Translations under genes and position numbers: made by a program
The notes under the pieces: generated by a model
Told to the model about the DNA's origin: nothing
The model's input: the letters and a program-made list of their open reading frames with translations, nothing else
Database searches by the model: none
In this document: positions 1-8,380 of the stretch, piece after piece
Layout: each line of letters opens with the position of its first letter
Position numbering within the stretch: the stretch's first letter is position 1
From: Phycisphaera sp.
Lineage (GTDB): Bacteria > Planctomycetota > Phycisphaerae > Phycisphaerales > SM1A02
Assembly (NCBI GenBank): GCA_016124975.1
Contig: WGMP01000010.1
Location: 1 to 41,031, forward strand
DNA length: 41,031 nt
Direction of reading: 5' to 3'

Positions 1-412
1 AATCGCGCGACACGACAATCAGGGGTGCCCGTGGACTTCAGTCCGCGGAACGGGTGACGTCAGCCGTCGACTCCGACGCGTGTCCTTCAGCAGACTGAAG
101 TCTGCTGGCACACTTGCCTGGCGACTCCGACGATCAGAATCATGCGACACCAAAACCTGAGGTGCCCGCATGCTTCAGCATGCGGAACGGATGACGTCAG
201 CCGTCGACTCCGACGCGTGTCCTTCAGCAGACTGAAGTCTGCTGGCACACATGCCTGGCGACTCCGACGATCAGAATCGTGCGACACAAAAATCAGGGGT
301 GCCCGTGGACTTCAGTCCGCGGCACGGATGATGTCAGCCGTCGACTCCGACGCGTGTCGTTCAGCGGACTGAAGCCCACTGGCACGATCAATCGCGGACT
401 CCGACGATTCCA
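1..412. repeat. Tandem array of three 137-bp units, each with two hairpins
   Basis: Three units repeat with an exact 137-bp period. Hairpin A lies at 29-48, 166-185 and 303-322; hairpin B at 88-107, 225-244 and 362-381. Hairpin A has a 9-bp stem around a TC loop. Its stem reads CCGTGGACT/AGTCCGCGG in units 1 and 3 but CCGCATGCT/AGCATGCGG in unit 2, so the stem changed on both sides while pairing was kept. Hairpin B (CAGCAGACTGAAGTCTGCTG) is identical in units 1 and 2 and degraded in unit 3. Between hairpins the sequence is nearly constant (GTCAGCCGTCGACTCCGACG). The array resembles REP/BIME-type intergenic elements and may begin before the window. No coding potential was seen. Confidence 0.85.
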
Positions 413-432
413 ACCACGCACCCCGCCGCACC

Positions 433-1689
433 TCACTCCTCGCCGCGCGACGGCCCGACCTGCGCGAGCGACCACTCCTCGATGCGCTTCTTGATCGCCA
501 GCCGCCGCTGGAAGGTGATCGACTCACCGATCCGCGACGCAAACCGCTCGGCGCCCTCGCGCAGCGGCTCAGCCACGCGGCCCGCGCCCGCGCTCGCCCA
601 GAAGTACGCCGTCGCGTGGTTCTGGTCGACGCCGCGGCCGTCGCGGTAGCAGCCCGCGAGGTTCAGCATCGCCTCGGGAACGCCCGCGTTCGCCGCGCGC
701 TCGAGCCATTCGACGCCGCGCTCCTCGTCGCGCGCCGTGCCCTTCCCGTCGACGAGCATCGCGCCCACATGCGCCATCGCAGGCGCGAAGCCAAGCTCCG
801 CGGCTTCGCTGTAGCACGCAAACGCAGCCTTCAGATCGATCGGAACCACAGGCTCGGCCGTGCCGAGGCGGTGGAGGTCGCCGAACTTGGTCAGGGCATG
901 CACGTCACCGAGCGCGGCCGCCCCGCGCAGCCAACGCACGCCTTCCGCAGTGTCCTCCGCGACGCCCAGTCCCTCGAGGTACGCCACCGCGAGATTCCCC
1001 ATCGCGTTCGCGTCACCAAGCCCGGCCGCCGCGCGGAAGAGGCGCATCGCCTCCGCTCCATTCCGCTCGACGCCCTTTCCGTCGAGGCACGCCGTTCCCA
1101 GCGCCGTCATCGAAGGCGCGTGTCCAAGATCGGCCGCCGCCCGCAGCCATCGATGCGCCTCGGCAAGGTCGCCTGCATCCGTCGAGCGCAGCAGCGTCGT
1201 GCCGGCGAGATGCATCGCCGTGTCGTCGCCGGCCTCCGCCGCCTCGCGATACCACGCGAGCGCCTCGTCACGGTCCTGCGCGACCCCCTGTCCCTGCGCC
1301 GCCCGCGTTCCGAGCATCACCATCGCCTTCGTGCTTCCCGCGGCGGCCGCCTTGCGGTACCACGCGACCGCGCGTCCGTCGTCGCGCGCCACGCCCTCGC
1401 CGCGCGAATTCATCACGCCGAGGTTCGTCATCGCGGCCGCGTGCCCCTTTTCCGCGGCGCGCAGGTACAACTCGGCCGCGCGCACATCGTCTTCCTTCAC
1501 GCCGCGGCCGCGCTGCAATGCCTGCGCGAGACGGAACATCGCCTCTGGGTCGCCGCTCTCCGCCTGCGTCTCGAGATCCTGGATCACGAATCGTGGCCGC
1601 GGCCGCTCCACCTCCGCGGCGAGCGCGTCGCCGACGAGGAGCCACGCCATTCCACACACGAGACCGAGGGCGAGAGTGCTGCGCTGCAT
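433..1689 (-). CDS. Secreted Sel1-repeat protein (paralogue 1)
   Basis: A 418-residue protein with an N-terminal signal peptide (hydrophobic stretch at residues 5-24, ending ALAA). The rest is Sel1-like helical repeats of about 36 residues, with the recurring pattern A...G...AM..LG.....G.GV..D...A..W...AA. About ten repeats are visible between residues 40 and 390. Sel1 repeats are solenoids that usually mediate protein-protein contacts; the partner is unknown. Start: ATG at 1689, preceded by GGGGA at a suitable distance. The next upstream gene encodes a second Sel1 protein of similar size and build, so the pair probably arose by tandem duplication. It lies directly downstream of the Sel1 paralogue, with a 162-bp gap, and ends 20 bp from the hairpin array. 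Confidence 0.9.
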   Translation of the reverse strand: MQRSTLALGLVCGMAWLLVGDALAAEVERPRPRFVIQDLETQAESGDPEAMFRLAQALQRGRGVKEDDVRAAELYLRAAEKGHAAAMTNLGVMNSRGEGVARDDGRAVAWYRKAAAAGSTKAMVMLGTRAAQGQGVAQDRDEALAWYREAAEAGDDTAMHLAGTTLLRSTDAGDLAEAHRWLRAAADLGHAPSMTALGTACLDGKGVERNGAEAMRLFRAAAGLGDANAMGNLAVAYLEGLGVAEDTAEGVRWLRGAAALGDVHALTKFGDLHRLGTAEPVVPIDLKAAFACYSEAAELGFAPAMAHVGAMLVDGKGTARDEERGVEWLERAANAGVPEAMLNLAGCYRDGRGVDQNHATAYFWASAGAGRVAEPLREGAERFASRIGESITFQRRLAIKKRIEEWSLAQVGPSRGEE

Positions 1690-1851
1690 GTCGATTCCCC
1701 GCGCGTTCGCGCACGAACGCGGCCCGCGAGCCTACGCGCAGCGCCACCCGGCGCTGCAGCGCACCCGAGAACCCGTTCGACTTCAGGGAATCCATCGGCC
1801 TCGCGCACAGCGCGCTTCCGACCGTCTCTCTCCTCAAGCAAACTTCACACA

Positions 1852-3033
1852 TTATCTGGCGATGCCGGGCCCGCCACGACCCGCGCGCCACGCGTCGGCG
1901 CGCGCGCGCGTCTCCGCGCGATCCGCCGCGGAAAGCGCCTCGCCGAGCTCCGCCACGCGCGTCTCCGCAGCGGGGCGCGCGACGGCGTCGCCACGCACGG
2001 CGGACGAGCGTTCCGCAAGAATCGCCCAGAAGTAGGCCTCGATCGGGTTGCGCGCCGTGCCGATGCCCTGCGCGTACATCTCGGCCACGCGTCCCATGGC
2101 GCGCCCGTCGCCAGACTCGGCCGCACTCTTCAACCAGCGGAACGCCGCATCGCGGTCGCGTTCGACGCGCACGCCCTCGTCGAAGAGAACCCCGAGGCGC
2201 TGCATCGCCGCAGGATCGCCGCGCTCGGCGGCGCGCGTGAAGAGCCGAACGGCTTCGTCCGCGTCCGCGCGCGCATCGCCTCGCGCGAGCGCCACCGAAC
2301 CGAGCCCCGTGAGCGCGCGCACAGAGCCCTTCTCCGCGGCGCGCGCATACCACTCGCGCGCCTTCGCAAGGTCGCGAAGCTCGGCCATCGCGCCCTCGTG
2401 AAGCGCGCCGAGCTCCTCCATCGCCACGACCTCGTCCATCGCGGCCGCAACCGACAGCCACCGCAGCGCCTCCTTCGGGCTGCGCTCGACCCCGCGTCCG
2501 TCGACATGGAGCCGCCCGAGCCGCAGCGCGGCGTCCGCGTCGCCCGCCTCCGCTGCGCGGCGCAGCCAGAGCCCCGCCTCGCGCTCGAGCGCAGCGGGCG
2601 ACTGCGCGCCAACGACGGACGCATCGACGAGAAGCCGGTCCGACAGAAGCACCATCCCCTGCGTGTTCCCAGCGTCCGCCGCGCGGCGATACCAGCGCAG
2701 CGCCTCCGCCGCGTTCGGCTCGGTCCCCGTCCCGTTCGCATGCAGAACCCCCACCGCCGTCATCGCCCTCGGTTCACCCGCCTCCGCCGCGCGGGCATAC
2801 CACTCGAGCGCACGCTTCTCGTCGCGCGCGACGCCGCGCCCCGCGCTGAGGAGCTGCGCATAGCGATACATCGCCCGCGCATCCCCCGCCTCCGCTGCAC
2901 GCACGACGGCGTCGACATCCGCGGCGGCGTCCTGGGCCCGCCCGATCGCGCGTGCCGGCACAAACGCCCACACCTGCGCACCCGCCACGAGCGCAATCGA
3001 CGCGGAAAGAGCAGCGAGCCGAGGCATGACCAT
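1852..3033 (-). CDS. Secreted Sel1-repeat protein (paralogue 2)
   Basis: A 393-residue protein with a signal peptide (LAALSASIALVAGAQVWA at residues 6-23) followed by Sel1-like repeats from about residue 40 to 350. Typical units are AEAGDARAMYRYAQLLSAGR and AAEKGSVRALTGLGSVAL. The last repeat contains the motif GIGTARNPIEAYFWAILAE, which matches the equivalent end of the neighbouring paralogue (GRGVDQNHATAYFWASAGAG), so the two genes share a common layout. Two in-frame ATGs exist at 3033 and 3027; neither has a clear Shine-Dalgarno sequence. The role is probably as a scaffold or assembly factor in the periplasm, by analogy with other Sel1 proteins; no catalytic motif is present. Confidence 0.88.
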   Translation of the reverse strand: MVMPRLAALSASIALVAGAQVWAFVPARAIGRAQDAAADVDAVVRAAEAGDARAMYRYAQLLSAGRGVARDEKRALEWYARAAEAGEPRAMTAVGVLHANGTGTEPNAAEALRWYRRAADAGNTQGMVLLSDRLLVDASVVGAQSPAALEREAGLWLRRAAEAGDADAALRLGRLHVDGRGVERSPKEALRWLSVAAAMDEVVAMEELGALHEGAMAELRDLAKAREWYARAAEKGSVRALTGLGSVALARGDARADADEAVRLFTRAAERGDPAAMQRLGVLFDEGVRVERDRDAAFRWLKSAAESGDGRAMGRVAEMYAQGIGTARNPIEAYFWAILAERSSAVRGDAVARPAAETRVAELGEALSAADRAETRARADAWRAGRGGPGIAR

Positions 3034-3168
3034 GAGACAACGGTACCGTCTCCGCCACCCCGCAACGCCCCTGCAACGGTCTGAATCTCAGCGAAGCCGA
3101 GGTCTACAAGCCTGATTTCGTGTCGCCGCGCGGCCCCGCGCCCTCTCGCGATCCATCGGACGAACCTG

Positions 3169-3340
3169 GGTTCTGTCTGACGGATCCCCGAAGACCAAAG
3201 AAGCGTGCGGCGCCCGGATGGCAAGGAGGCGAAACGAAGCTGTATCCGCAGCGATACAGCGAGTTGAAGCCGACGAAGATGGATCATGGCCAGCCGGGAT
3301 GCCGCGCGATTCGACGTCCGGGGATCCGTCAGACAGAACC
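3169..3340. mobile_element. MITE copy 1 (172 bp, 22-bp terminal inverted repeats)
   Basis: Perfect 22-bp terminal inverted repeats begin GGTTCTGTCTGACGGATC and end with its reverse complement. The repeats extend imperfectly inward (GCGCGGC...GGGATGCCGCGCGATTC), so the whole element can fold into one long hairpin. The centre contains a second small hairpin, GCTGTAT...ATACAGC at 3239-3260. It carries no transposase. The right flank is TA and the left flank is TG. The reverse complement of the copy at 24503-24663 aligns along the full length with about a dozen differences plus an 11-bp length difference near the right end. TA flanks and the size suggest a MITE mobilised by an IS630/Tc1-like transposase, which is an inference. 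The right TA supplies the stop codon of the adjacent gene. Confidence 0.85.
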
Positions 3341-5223
3341 TAGCGCTTCGAGGCAAGCCCCACGCCGTTCGAATAGAACGGAACACAATCGAAGAAGGGT
3401 TGGTTGCGCGCGCGCGTCACCCAGCTGTTTGGACCCATCGTGAACCCGCTGTCGATCACACCCAACCACGAGATGTGCCAGTTCCTAGGCAGTCGCGATT
3501 CGCCCGCGAGCCCACGCAATTCGAACTCCAAGTCCTCCCTGACTCTGTCGAACACCTCCGAGACGAACGCCTCCTCCTCGAGCGGGAAGCGCACCCACGG
3601 CCGCCAGGGATCCGCCAGCATCGAGTTCAGATCTCCTCCGAGGCGCTCCCGAAGCGAGTCGGAGATCTGGTAGGTCTCTGCAATCGTGCGGAACTCCGAG
3701 AGGATCGCCCCGTGCTGGGCTGCGAGCGTCGACTGCTCGCTTGGAAGCAGCGCGTCCTTGCCACTCCAGAGATACCCGTAGATGTCCCACCCTGCGCGAT
3801 TCGCGAGCATGCGCCCCCCCACCACATCTTCCCGCGGACCGCCGCCGATCACGGCGGGGCGAAGGTCGTAGGGGCCCTCGTAGGTCACGTCGTGGAACTT
3901 CTCCGCCTGCGCGATCCTGCCTGTCTCGGTCGGATCCATCAGGTCCTCGAGGTGCTCGCGGACCTCGCGCTCGATGCGGCCCGTCCACTCGAGGTTCGGC
4001 GGCAGCTGTGCGGCGAGCATCTCCATCCGCTCCTCCAGCCGCTCCAAGACCTCGGGGGGAAGCCCGTGCTTGGCCACCACGCCGGCAGCAAGCCGCAGAA
4101 GCTCGGAGCGGATGCGGGCGAGTCTCTCGCGGCCTCGCTCGACCGCGCCCAACAACTCCCACGCATCGGTCGGCCAGTCTGGCGACGCGCAGAGGCTGGC
4201 TCCTCCGCCTGCTCGCGGTGGAACGCGTTCGTCGAGCCGACGGAGGAGTCCGTCTGCGCGGAGCGCGCGGAGCAGTGCCCTCAGGTCGGCGACCATGCGA
4301 TCCGCCTCCTTCACCTTCTCAGGCGCGTCCGCGCCCTCCGTCGCGCGCAACGAACGCTGCGCCGCATCGAGCGACTGGATCCACACCATGATCTCGAGCG
4401 CAGACGAGGTGCCGAGGTGCACCACGAAGGGGTGACGATGCGGTTTGCCCGACGACGAAGGCGGACTGGCCGATGGCGTCGCCCCGGCGGCAACGGCTTG
4501 CGAGTCGGCTGCAACCTCCTCACGCGGGGCGCGCATGTGCCCGACGGACCGGGCATGGAGTCTCCCGATGTCCGCGAGCGATGCGCTTCGTCCGAGGAGC
4601 GCCGTGGTCCATTCGGGCGACTTCGTGCGGGCAGCGCCCTGCTCCGCCCCGCGCTCCGCTGCGGCAAGGAGCTCTGCAACCGAGAAGTCAACGGTTGTCG
4701 ACCACCAGCCTGCGGGAGCGGGTCGCGACGGATGCACCAGCCAAGGCCCAAGCTCAAGGCGTACGGCCCGATCCTCGAGCAGCCTCGGAGTCACGAGGAA
4801 GGCAGCCTCTAGGATCTGGTCGAGGGGAGCCTTCAGCGACTCGAGCGACGCGACCGCAGAGCCTTCGCGTCCATCCTTGCCCGAAGAGCCGACTTCGTCG
4901 GCCTGCACGCGATCGGTAACAGGAGCGCTCGGCTGCGGGCCACCGCCGTCGGGTTCATCGCCAGCGGCGCCCTCGCGCGTCTGCTCCCCGGGCGCGGCGA
5001 TTCCGACCACAAAAGGCGCACCCTTGGTCTCGGTGTAGGCGCGAAGCAACGCCTGCCGAAGCGCGTCATCGGGCCCATCCGCCTGCACCCGCCCCTCAAG
5101 GAGCACTGCAACAGGAGCGGCCGCCTTCGCGGCCGGCCGCGGGGGCGGTGGCTCAGACGCATACGCCGCGGAAACCATCGGAAACAAGGCGCACGCAACG
5201 GCTGTGAACATCGCTCTCGGCAC
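3340..5223 (-). CDS. Secreted protein of unknown function, 627 aa
   Basis: I do not recognise the family. A signal peptide is visible (MFTAVACALFPMVSAAYASE). The mature protein starts with a proline-rich linker (PPPPRPAAKA) and a segment containing VLLEGRVQADGPDDALRQAL. A long charged, probably helical region rich in Arg/Glu/Leu follows at about residues 130-500. The C-terminal part (IGVIDSGFTMGPNSWVTRAR-like segment, near residues 590-610) is more globular. Start: GTG at 5223 has AGGAGG eight bases upstream; ATG at 5211 is the alternative. The stop TAG (3342-3340) is formed with the end of the MITE, so the original C-terminus may have been longer. It lies 64 bp downstream of another secreted protein gene, probably one operon. 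Confidence 0.75.
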   Translation of the reverse strand: MPRAMFTAVACALFPMVSAAYASEPPPPRPAAKAAAPVAVLLEGRVQADGPDDALRQALLRAYTETKGAPFVVGIAAPGEQTREGAAGDEPDGGGPQPSAPVTDRVQADEVGSSGKDGREGSAVASLESLKAPLDQILEAAFLVTPRLLEDRAVRLELGPWLVHPSRPAPAGWWSTTVDFSVAELLAAAERGAEQGAARTKSPEWTTALLGRSASLADIGRLHARSVGHMRAPREEVAADSQAVAAGATPSASPPSSSGKPHRHPFVVHLGTSSALEIMVWIQSLDAAQRSLRATEGADAPEKVKEADRMVADLRALLRALRADGLLRRLDERVPPRAGGGASLCASPDWPTDAWELLGAVERGRERLARIRSELLRLAAGVVAKHGLPPEVLERLEERMEMLAAQLPPNLEWTGRIEREVREHLEDLMDPTETGRIAQAEKFHDVTYEGPYDLRPAVIGGGPREDVVGGRMLANRAGWDIYGYLWSGKDALLPSEQSTLAAQHGAILSEFRTIAETYQISDSLRERLGGDLNSMLADPWRPWVRFPLEEEAFVSEVFDRVREDLEFELRGLAGESRLPRNWHISWLGVIDSGFTMGPNSWVTRARNQPFFDCVPFYSNGVGLASKR

Positions 5224-5287
5224 GCGGAAACCCTCCTACCAGTCGTTCGGGAAGATCTGCGACAGCTCGCTGGCGCGCGAAGGCGCC

Positions 5288-6487
5288 TCACGGATTCGGG
5301 AGCGGGCCGGGAGAGGGCTCCTGCCAGCTGCCACAGTCGATACAGCCTGAGAATACGTCGATTTCCAGCTCTGAGAGCTCGGCCGACGCAGCCCCCTCCG
5401 CCCATGTCCCCTTGTTGATCGCCGCGAACACGGACCCATCGGTCACAAGGCTGATGGACGCCTGGATGGGCTCCGTGCTTGTCGTGGTCTTGCAGAATTC
5501 CACCTCGACCCTCAGAGGCGCTCGCTCCCGGCCCGAGTCGTACAGATCGCTCAGGGGAGCGGTGATGGTCCTCGAATGGTCGTAGCTCCAACTCAGCCCG
5601 GCCCCCTTCGGATAGAAGACGGAGAATTCGATCTGACTGGTCGTCGTCTCGGACACAGTGCCTTCCGTGCAGAAGTTCTGCGTCTTCACATGCGACTTGG
5701 CGTGGCGCCGAGCGACGGTCTCGAAGACGCGCTCGAACTCCTCGCCCTTCGCGCCGTTCCGCCATGAACCGTCAATGGACAGAACGGCCTCTGCGCTGGC
5801 ATCGGCGAGCGCACACGCCGATTGCACGCCAGGGCAATTGGGGCGCCTTCGATCGAGAACGATCTGTGCGTCGACCCTGATATTCGCGCGAAAGCGAATT
5901 CTCTGCCCGGAAGTCGCGGCCACGCCTGACGCAGGCGGCGCGAAGTTGGCATAACGCGTCCAGGTCCGACGAGCCGCGCCGGTCTCCGTGTCGTTGATCA
6001 CCAGGAAGTCGTTCTGGTTGAAAACAGAGTCCGCGTTCGGCCCTCCACCGGCCTGGATCTGCGCCCGCGCATGCCAATTCATGGCCTTCCAATCAGCGAC
6101 CGCGTCTGGATGGGATGTTGTGAGCGGCTGCCGAGACCCCTCGCGAAAGAACCGTTCCCTGCCCCAGATCGACTGCGCGGGAGTACATGGGGACTGGGAC
6201 TCCAGACGATGCCAGTCTGGAGTACCGCCGACCAGCTTCGAGTCGAGGAACCAACCGAAGATGACCTCAAGACCCGAGTCCGCGAGATTCGGGCTTGCGT
6301 GCCAGGTGCCGCAGCCTTCGGCCTGCGCCCCGCCTTCGTCGCCAAGAGACGGGTCGGACTGCACTGGAGGAGTGCTTGCTACCGCAGGCGCAATTCCGCC
6401 TGACTGCGCGAGGAAAAGCGCCGCGAGGGTAACGACCGAGAGAGCGTGAGCGGCGTTCGTTGAAGATGAAGTCGAGCGCGTTCGCAT
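5288..6487 (-). CDS. Secreted protein of unknown function, 399 aa
   Basis: No family was recognised. The chosen ATG at 6487 has AAGGAGT (plus strand 6496-6502) at ideal spacing; an upstream extension to 6586 would read through an AC microsatellite and is unlikely. Residues 1-45 hold a basic n-region and a hydrophobic stretch (ALSVVTLAALFLAQSGGIAP), consistent with a signal peptide. The mature part is rich in Trp, Ser and Thr, and looks like beta-structure (for example FSVFYPKGAGLSWSYDHSRT and LRVEVEFCKTTTSTEPIQAS). Several Cys pairs (CPGVQSAC, CIDC) could form disulfides outside the cytoplasm. It is probably co-transcribed with the gene at 3340-5223. A surface or periplasmic role is inferred from the signal peptide only. 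Confidence 0.75.
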   Translation of the reverse strand: MRTRSTSSSTNAAHALSVVTLAALFLAQSGGIAPAVASTPPVQSDPSLGDEGGAQAEGCGTWHASPNLADSGLEVIFGWFLDSKLVGGTPDWHRLESQSPCTPAQSIWGRERFFREGSRQPLTTSHPDAVADWKAMNWHARAQIQAGGGPNADSVFNQNDFLVINDTETGAARRTWTRYANFAPPASGVAATSGQRIRFRANIRVDAQIVLDRRRPNCPGVQSACALADASAEAVLSIDGSWRNGAKGEEFERVFETVARRHAKSHVKTQNFCTEGTVSETTTSQIEFSVFYPKGAGLSWSYDHSRTITAPLSDLYDSGRERAPLRVEVEFCKTTTSTEPIQASISLVTDGSVFAAINKGTWAEGAASAELSELEIDVFSGCIDCGSWQEPSPGPLPNP

Positions 6488-6570
6488 GACGGAGTACTCC
6501 TTCAGACATCTCTCGAAGCGACCTGCGGTTGCCAACCCCGCCACATCAATCGTCGAGGCTTCTGAGCCTA

Positions 6571-6586
6571 ACACACACACACACAC
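6571..6586. repeat. (AC)8 dinucleotide microsatellite
   Basis: Eight uninterrupted AC units lie 84 bp upstream of the start of the secreted protein gene at 6487. Pure dinucleotide runs of this length are uncommon in GC-rich bacterial DNA and are prone to slippage, so the run could change promoter or leader spacing. Confidence 0.9.
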
Positions 6587-6970
6587 ATGTCAACCGAATT
6601 CTACTCTGTACGAACATTTTCTTCGAGCTCGTTGCGCGAGATTCTCATTCCGTTTCACGCCCCGCGCCTACGACGGCATCTGTGTCGCAGTCCGATGTTC
6701 TGTGAGCCGCACGCGCGGGGCTTCAGTTCGCCCTGCGCCCCAGATGGCCACGGCCGAGCGTCGCCAGGTTCAACTGGCTGCATCGCATCCTTGGTCTCTC
6801 GCAAACACTTTCCGCTCTCCCCGCCAGCACCCCTGCATGGAATCGAACTTCGGCGCAGCCGAAGTCCGCAAGCCTGGAGACGCGGAGCGACGCGACGCGG
6901 ATCCGGGGGCGGGCCCGGAGCCGAAGGCGAAGGGCACTGGACAGGTCACTGCGCCAACTGTGAGGAAAGC
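6587..6970. other. Intergenic region without a convincing gene
   Basis: This 384-bp stretch lies between the AC microsatellite and the tRNA terminator. Open frames here have no family features, ribosome binding site or consistent codon bias. A short hairpin, CTTCGG CGCA GCCGAAG (about 6848-6864), is followed by TCCGCAAGCCTGG. A related string, AGCCGAGGTCTACAAGCCTG, is at about 3094-3113 just upstream of the second Sel1 gene, which suggests a dispersed REP-like motif. Confidence 0.5.
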
Positions 6971-7008
6971 GAAAGCGCCCGCATGCCCAACGGGCCGCGG
7001 GCGCTTTC
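6971..7008 (-). terminator. Strong hairpin downstream of tRNA-Pro
   Basis: A 12-bp perfect stem (GAAAGCGCCCGC at 6971-6982 with GCGGGCGCTTTC at 6997-7008) encloses an inner GCCC-AAC-GGGC stem. It begins 17 nt past the 3' end of the tRNA on the minus strand and is followed by GCTTTCC, a weak T-rich tail. The likely role is tRNA transcript termination. Confidence 0.65.
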
Positions 7009-7024
7009 GATGATCCGAACGAAG

Positions 7025-7098
7025 TCGGGGTGACAGGATTTGAACCTGCGGCCTCTTGCTCCCGAAGCAAGCGCTCTACCAAGCTGAGCTACACCCCG
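7025..7098 (-). tRNA. tRNA-Pro (anticodon CGG)
   Basis: The minus strand folds as a full cloverleaf. The acceptor stem is CGGGGTG with CACCCCG, the D arm contains TAGCTCAGCTTGGTAGAGC, and the anticodon stem-loop is CTTGC-TTCGGGA-GCAAG with CGG at positions 34-36. The T arm contains GGTTCAAATCC. The discriminator base is A, as expected for proline tRNAs. The 3' CCA is not encoded. CGG reads the proline codon CCG, which is abundant in this GC-rich window. Confidence 0.97.
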
Positions 7099-7530
7099 GG
7101 AGAGCCTGCGGCCACTCGGGTCGAGAAGGATACCGCACACCGCGGACTGCCACAAGGCTCGCACTGACTCGGCCGCATGCGGGCCACGCCGCCGAGCGGG
7201 CACGGCACGCACCCACTCGGGGGACAGCTCTGGGCCAACTTCTCTTGGTTCTCACACGATCGGAGAGAACGGTGCGCGACCCGCGTACTTTGTCATGACG
7301 GAACGCTGCAGAGTCCCATCGGGCGATTCCCCCATTCGCACCCAAAACCACAGAACTCGGATACACATATCTTGAAATCCGTGTATCCTCCGTGCTCGTT
7401 CATCCCCGCTCCGAGAAAACCGACCATGCGCCAAGGGAAAACTCGACTTTATTGGTGTACGGTTCGCTCGCGGCTGGGTATCCTCATGGCCCTTCCGGCA
7501 AAGTCCAATTCGATTCAGGGAGTAACAGAA
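7099..7530 (+). promoter_or_regulatory. Leader/promoter region of the dockerin-like gene with an inverted repeat
   Basis: This 432-bp region separates the tRNA from the plus-strand gene at 7531. No gene was seen. An inverted repeat, GGATACAC (7359-7366) and GTGTATCC (7381-7388), encloses 14 bp of AT-rich sequence and could be an operator. Its left arm overlaps TACACATATC (7362-7371), a 10-mer found again at 8191-8200 upstream of the next secreted-protein gene. No promoter could be fixed with confidence. The ribosome binding site of the gene is AGGGAG at 7517-7522. Confidence 0.4.
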
Positions 7531-8082
7531 ATGAAGAAGAACCTCGTTCTCGCGTCTACCGCTCTGCTCGCAACCGCTCTCCTCGCCGATGCGACCCTCG
7601 GCAACGGCACCCTCAACGCGCAGGGCAGCAAGCGCCGCATGACGGCCACCGTCAGCGCCACGACGGCCGTCGTCGCCGCCCCGATCGTCGAGAAGAAGAT
7701 CGAGTCCACCAACACCTGGGTGGTCTCGTCCGACGACACGATCGTCACCAATGTCGTCAAGGTCGCTGAGGAGCCGATCCGCCCCTTCATCCCCGTCATC
7801 GCGGCGCTCACGAGCCTCGACTGCAACGGCAACGGCATCCCCGACTCGACCGAGATCTCGAACGGCGCCGCTGACGCCGACAACGACGGCGTCCTCGACA
7901 GCTGCGAATACGCCCTCGGCGACCTCAACCTGAACGGCGTCGTCGACGGCCAGGATGTCTCCATCCTCCTCGGATGGTGGGCGATCCCGAACCCGCTCTT
8001 CGGCGACCTCAACGCCGACAACCAGGTCAACGCGTTCGACCTCGGCATCCTCCTCGGCCGCTTCGGCGTCGTGACCTACTGA
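7531..8082 (+). CDS. Secreted protein with Ca-binding repeats and dockerin-like tail
   Basis: A 183-residue protein. The ATG at 7531 follows AGGGAG by eight bases; longer frames starting upstream lack support. It opens with a lysine-containing n-region and signal peptide (NLVLASTALLATALLADATL). Residues about 95-130 carry acidic loops, DCNGNGIPDSTE and DADNDGVLDSCE, of the thrombospondin type 3/EF-hand style. Residues about 130-180 form two dockerin-like loops, GDLNLNGVVDGQDVSILLGW and GDLNADNQVNAFDLGILLGR. Such tails are frequent in secreted planctomycete proteins and bind calcium; they need not imply a cellulosome. The middle (residues 25-90) has no recognised domain. A strong intrinsic terminator follows the gene. 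Confidence 0.88.
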   Translation: MKKNLVLASTALLATALLADATLGNGTLNAQGSKRRMTATVSATTAVVAAPIVEKKIESTNTWVVSSDDTIVTNVVKVAEEPIRPFIPVIAALTSLDCNGNGIPDSTEISNGAADADNDGVLDSCEYALGDLNLNGVVDGQDVSILLGWWAIPNPLFGDLNADNQVNAFDLGILLGRFGVVTY

Positions 8083-8132
8083 TCACCTCCCCAGCGCGGC
8101 GGAACGCCCGCCCCGCAGGAGCTCGACAAGAC

Positions 8133-8165
8133 CAGCCGCCCCCGCCCTGCGGGGGCGGCTGTTTT
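8133..8165 (+). terminator. Rho-independent terminator after the dockerin-like gene
   Basis: A perfect 12-bp GC stem (CAGCCGCCCCCG at 8133-8144 with CGGGGGCGGCTG at 8150-8161), a five-base loop and a TTTT tail. It starts 51 bp after the stop codon. Confidence 0.9.
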
Positions 8166-8380
8166 GCGTCTGCGCACTGCGGCGGTTCTTTACACATATC
8201 CAACGGGGATTCGCTTCTCTCCGCACAAAGTCGAGGCACATTTCGGATGTTCCCTCGGCCCCGACCATCGGTTGGGGCGCTGTTGTTGGCCGAACGGTCG
8301 TTCCCTCCCATCGCAGCGGTCAACCCCAGCGTGCCGTCGTCCCTTTCCCGTCCCTATCCAGGTCCAGGAGTCCCTCCCCG

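Noticed and set aside
1-412. Possible CRISPR array
   Set aside because: The unit is 137 bp, nearly constant throughout and has hairpins inside the unit; there are no short repeats with distinct spacers and no cas genes.
616-3084. An 822-codon plus-strand open frame over the Sel1 genes
   Set aside because: It is antisense to two clear Sel1 genes, is Arg-rich and has no start signal; it is a shadow frame caused by high GC.
6839-6880. Second tRNA or small RNA near the tRNA-Pro
   Set aside because: Only a short hairpin (CTTCGG...CCGAAG) is present; no cloverleaf could be drawn.
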